Notes under the pieces: generated by a model
The model's input: the letters and a program-made list of their open reading frames with translations, nothing else
Databases searched by the model: none
Told to the model about the DNA's origin: nothing
Part shown: positions 62,193 through 64,000 of the stretch, one piece after another
Layout: each line of letters opens with the position of its first letter
Numbering within the stretch: the stretch's first letter is position 1
Program-made: the position numbers and the translations under genes
DNA from: Panulirus ornatus
Taxonomy: Eukaryota; Arthropoda; Malacostraca; Decapoda; Palinuridae
Assembly (NCBI RefSeq): GCF_036320965.1
Contig: NC_092276.1
Span: 6,094,282 to 6,158,281 of the forward strand
Direction of reading: 5' to 3'
Length of the DNA: 64,000 nt

Positions 62193-62640
62193 TATCTATC
62201 TATCCATCAATATCTCAGACACCCATTCTCTCCAGGAACACCTCTTTAGGGAGGGGTCACAGTAAAAGAATCTCCACTTATCCCTGTCCTTATATGCCTC
62301 CCTTTCATGCATCATTCCACGCATTATTTCAACCATTTCTCTTCTTTCACTACTCTTCCACTCAATTTTTACAATTCAAAGGTGGTCTTTCTCTCACACC
62401 AACCCTTTTAACTATACTATATATCATACAGTCTTTTGTAAACTTCCCATCTTGCATTTCTACACCCAAACCAGCTAAGAGTATCATGTTTCACCCATTT
62501 TACTACTCCACAATTCATTCCCTATGCATTTCGTGCCCTATCAAATCTCTTGTACACCCCCCTTCTTACTTTCTAATTCCATCTAGTCGTACCACACTCT
62601 CCTGTCAAATAACTCATTTCCACAATAAGCAATAAGCTTT
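62193..62640 (-). mobile_element. RTE-B 3'-end fragment
   Basis: Minus strand. (ATCT)n tail complement at 62195-62210, then the same order of blocks as 20412-20780: agtaaaagaatctccactta, tccctgtcctt, ggtggtctttctctcacacc, caattcattccct and accacatctag-type ccatctagtcgtacc. Confirms a shared RTE-B 3' UTR. Confidence 0.7.
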
Positions 62641-63185
62641 TGAAGTGAACTGTGTGGAAAAATACATACACCATTGACAATGTGATTATATTAATTATAA
62701 CTTAAAAGTTTTAAACATCATTACTAACAATAAGGAGGTGCAACCTGTTTATTTCACCGATTCTCTTCAAAGATTTTCGGAATATGTAGATAATAATAGA
62801 CTCTTGCATCAGGTAAGAACATACTGCAGAGAACTGAGTACAAATGTACGAATAATACAATTCACATCATTATACCAATTACATATTGAATGTTTTTAAT
62901 CAAATGGGTGCAGGAACTAGGAAAGAATTCCATCTCAGTGTGACAAAACCATGAAAATAGCCAAAATATACCAGAAAAAAAGAGTATGCGAATACAATTT
63001 CCAAATTCATGTTCGAATGAGCAAGTTAAACATTTGACATGATAAAAGAAAACATTCGCTGCCAATTAAAGAAAAACCAGGAATCATTTCCCTATAGTGC
63101 TTTCAAAGGATTGGACTTTGGAGACCAAAGTCCAAATTTCTCCAACACCTGAATATGGCTTGGTCCCACACCATTCAAATTTTGG
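62641..63185. other. Unique sequence, nothing recognised
   Basis: AT-rich; no element identified. Confidence 0.4.
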
Positions 63186-63189
63186 AAGT

Positions 63190-63370
63190 TATACCTGTAT
63201 CACACCATGTAGGACCCCATGTAGGTGTGTTATTCAGGGATATCACACCATGTGGGTGTTATAACATCAAACCGTGTGTTATTAAATGACATCATACCAT
63301 ATGGGCATTATAATATCAAACCATATGGATGGGTTATTCAGTATCACACCATGTGGGTGGGTTTTCAATG
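63190..63370. repeat. Hairpin-type tandem repeat array
   Basis: About five degenerate units of roughly 40 bp, each with a core like tatcacaccatgtgggtgtt, whose ends are complementary (acacc/ggtgt). Variants: ccatgtaggtgtgttattca, ccatatgggcattataatat, ccatatggatgggttattca. Confidence 0.75.
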
Positions 63371-64000
63371 AATGAACTACACTAGTCCACTATCACTGTG
63401 TAATGCCTGAACAGTATTGAATCCAATGAAAATTACAATACTTTAATATGTTCTCAAGCAAAATTGTGGTGCCTCAGTTATAGTCGTAAGCATACAAAAG
63501 AATAACAGAACTGCTGCATCTGACAGAATTTGGTTCACTAAATAATGTCACATAAAAATGCTGGTTATGATTTCATTGGTTCAAGAGATTCTTTATTACA
63601 AAATATGGATAAGCCTAATATACATAATTTTTCCTACCATTGAACCACTAGGAGCTTATAACACATGTAGGTACTTCATTACCAAAGCTATAAACTTAAA
63701 CAAATGATAGTCTTGTGTACATAATCTTTTGCTCTTTGCAGTAAATGAAGTTGAAAAAAATTCATTTATAACATGGCTTTCCTAACACACCTTCCCCTAG
63801 ACAAAGAAATGCTGCAGTTTCATCTTTGCATTTTCACACAGTAAAACTACCTAAAAGAGGAAGAAATTTTCAATTATAAAACATATTTTGGTGATAGTCA
63901 GGCTTATTAAAACAAGAAGAGCAAATAGTGTATTATAAATGTTGATATATTGTATCGTACTCATTAATTACAGTGACCAAGCTATCATGTGAGGTATGAA
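63371..64000. other. Unique sequence to the window edge
   Basis: AT-rich; no gene or element recognised. Confidence 0.4.

Overview
The window is AT-rich animal nuclear DNA, most likely from a decapod crustacean. The evidence is a spliced metazoan-type gene, very heavy non-LTR retrotransposon load, long (TA)n microsatellites and a short TTAGG/CCTAA-type arthropod telomere-like tract. A spiny lobster or relative is my guess only. There are no bacterial genes, rRNAs, CRISPR arrays or convincing tRNAs.

The one host gene I recognise is the 5' part of the cytoplasmic dynein 1 heavy chain gene (DYNC1H1; Drosophila Dhc64C), on the minus strand. Nine coding exons lie between 50227 (start codon) and 12124. 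All eight junctions have GT/AG signals and matching phase, and the spliced reading frame (1298 nt, 432 codons plus 2 nt) has no stop. It covers the N-terminal dimerisation region and the start of the tail (DHC_N1). The rest of the gene lies left of the window. Introns range from 141 bp to about 18 kb and are packed with retrotransposons.

Most other sequence is retrotransposon. RTE-A is an RTE-like element (apurinic-type endonuclease plus reverse transcriptase, about 3.5 kb, AAATA-type tail) present as more than 20 full or 5'-truncated copies on both strands. RTE-B is a second, older RTE-like family with an (AGAT)n-type tail. Each has a short non-autonomous partner sharing its 3' end (called SINE-A and SINE-B here). 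There are also CR1-like fragments, a Jockey/I-like element with an RNase H domain at 410-2640, and an R2-like element at 23819-27185.

Layout: 1-6700 old LINE remains and a fold-back hairpin; 6700-11550 RTE-A copies in both orientations; 12124-19311 dynein exons 9 to 5 with RTE-A, CR1-like and SINE-B insertions; 19690-36733 a dense retrotransposon block inside the 18 kb intron 4, including the R2-like element nested in a near-full-length RTE-A; 37276-41363 exons 4 to 2; 41446-49190 RTE-A copies in intron 1; 50209-50227 exon 1; 50228-64000 upstream DNA with SINE-A, SINE-B, minisatellites, hairpin-type repeats and a near-full-length RTE-A at 58509-61960.

The most interesting items are the R2-like element, whose 67-bp target-site duplication lies in another retrotransposon rather than in rDNA; the link between RTE-A ends and (TA)n tracts; and the two parallel LINE/SINE pairs.
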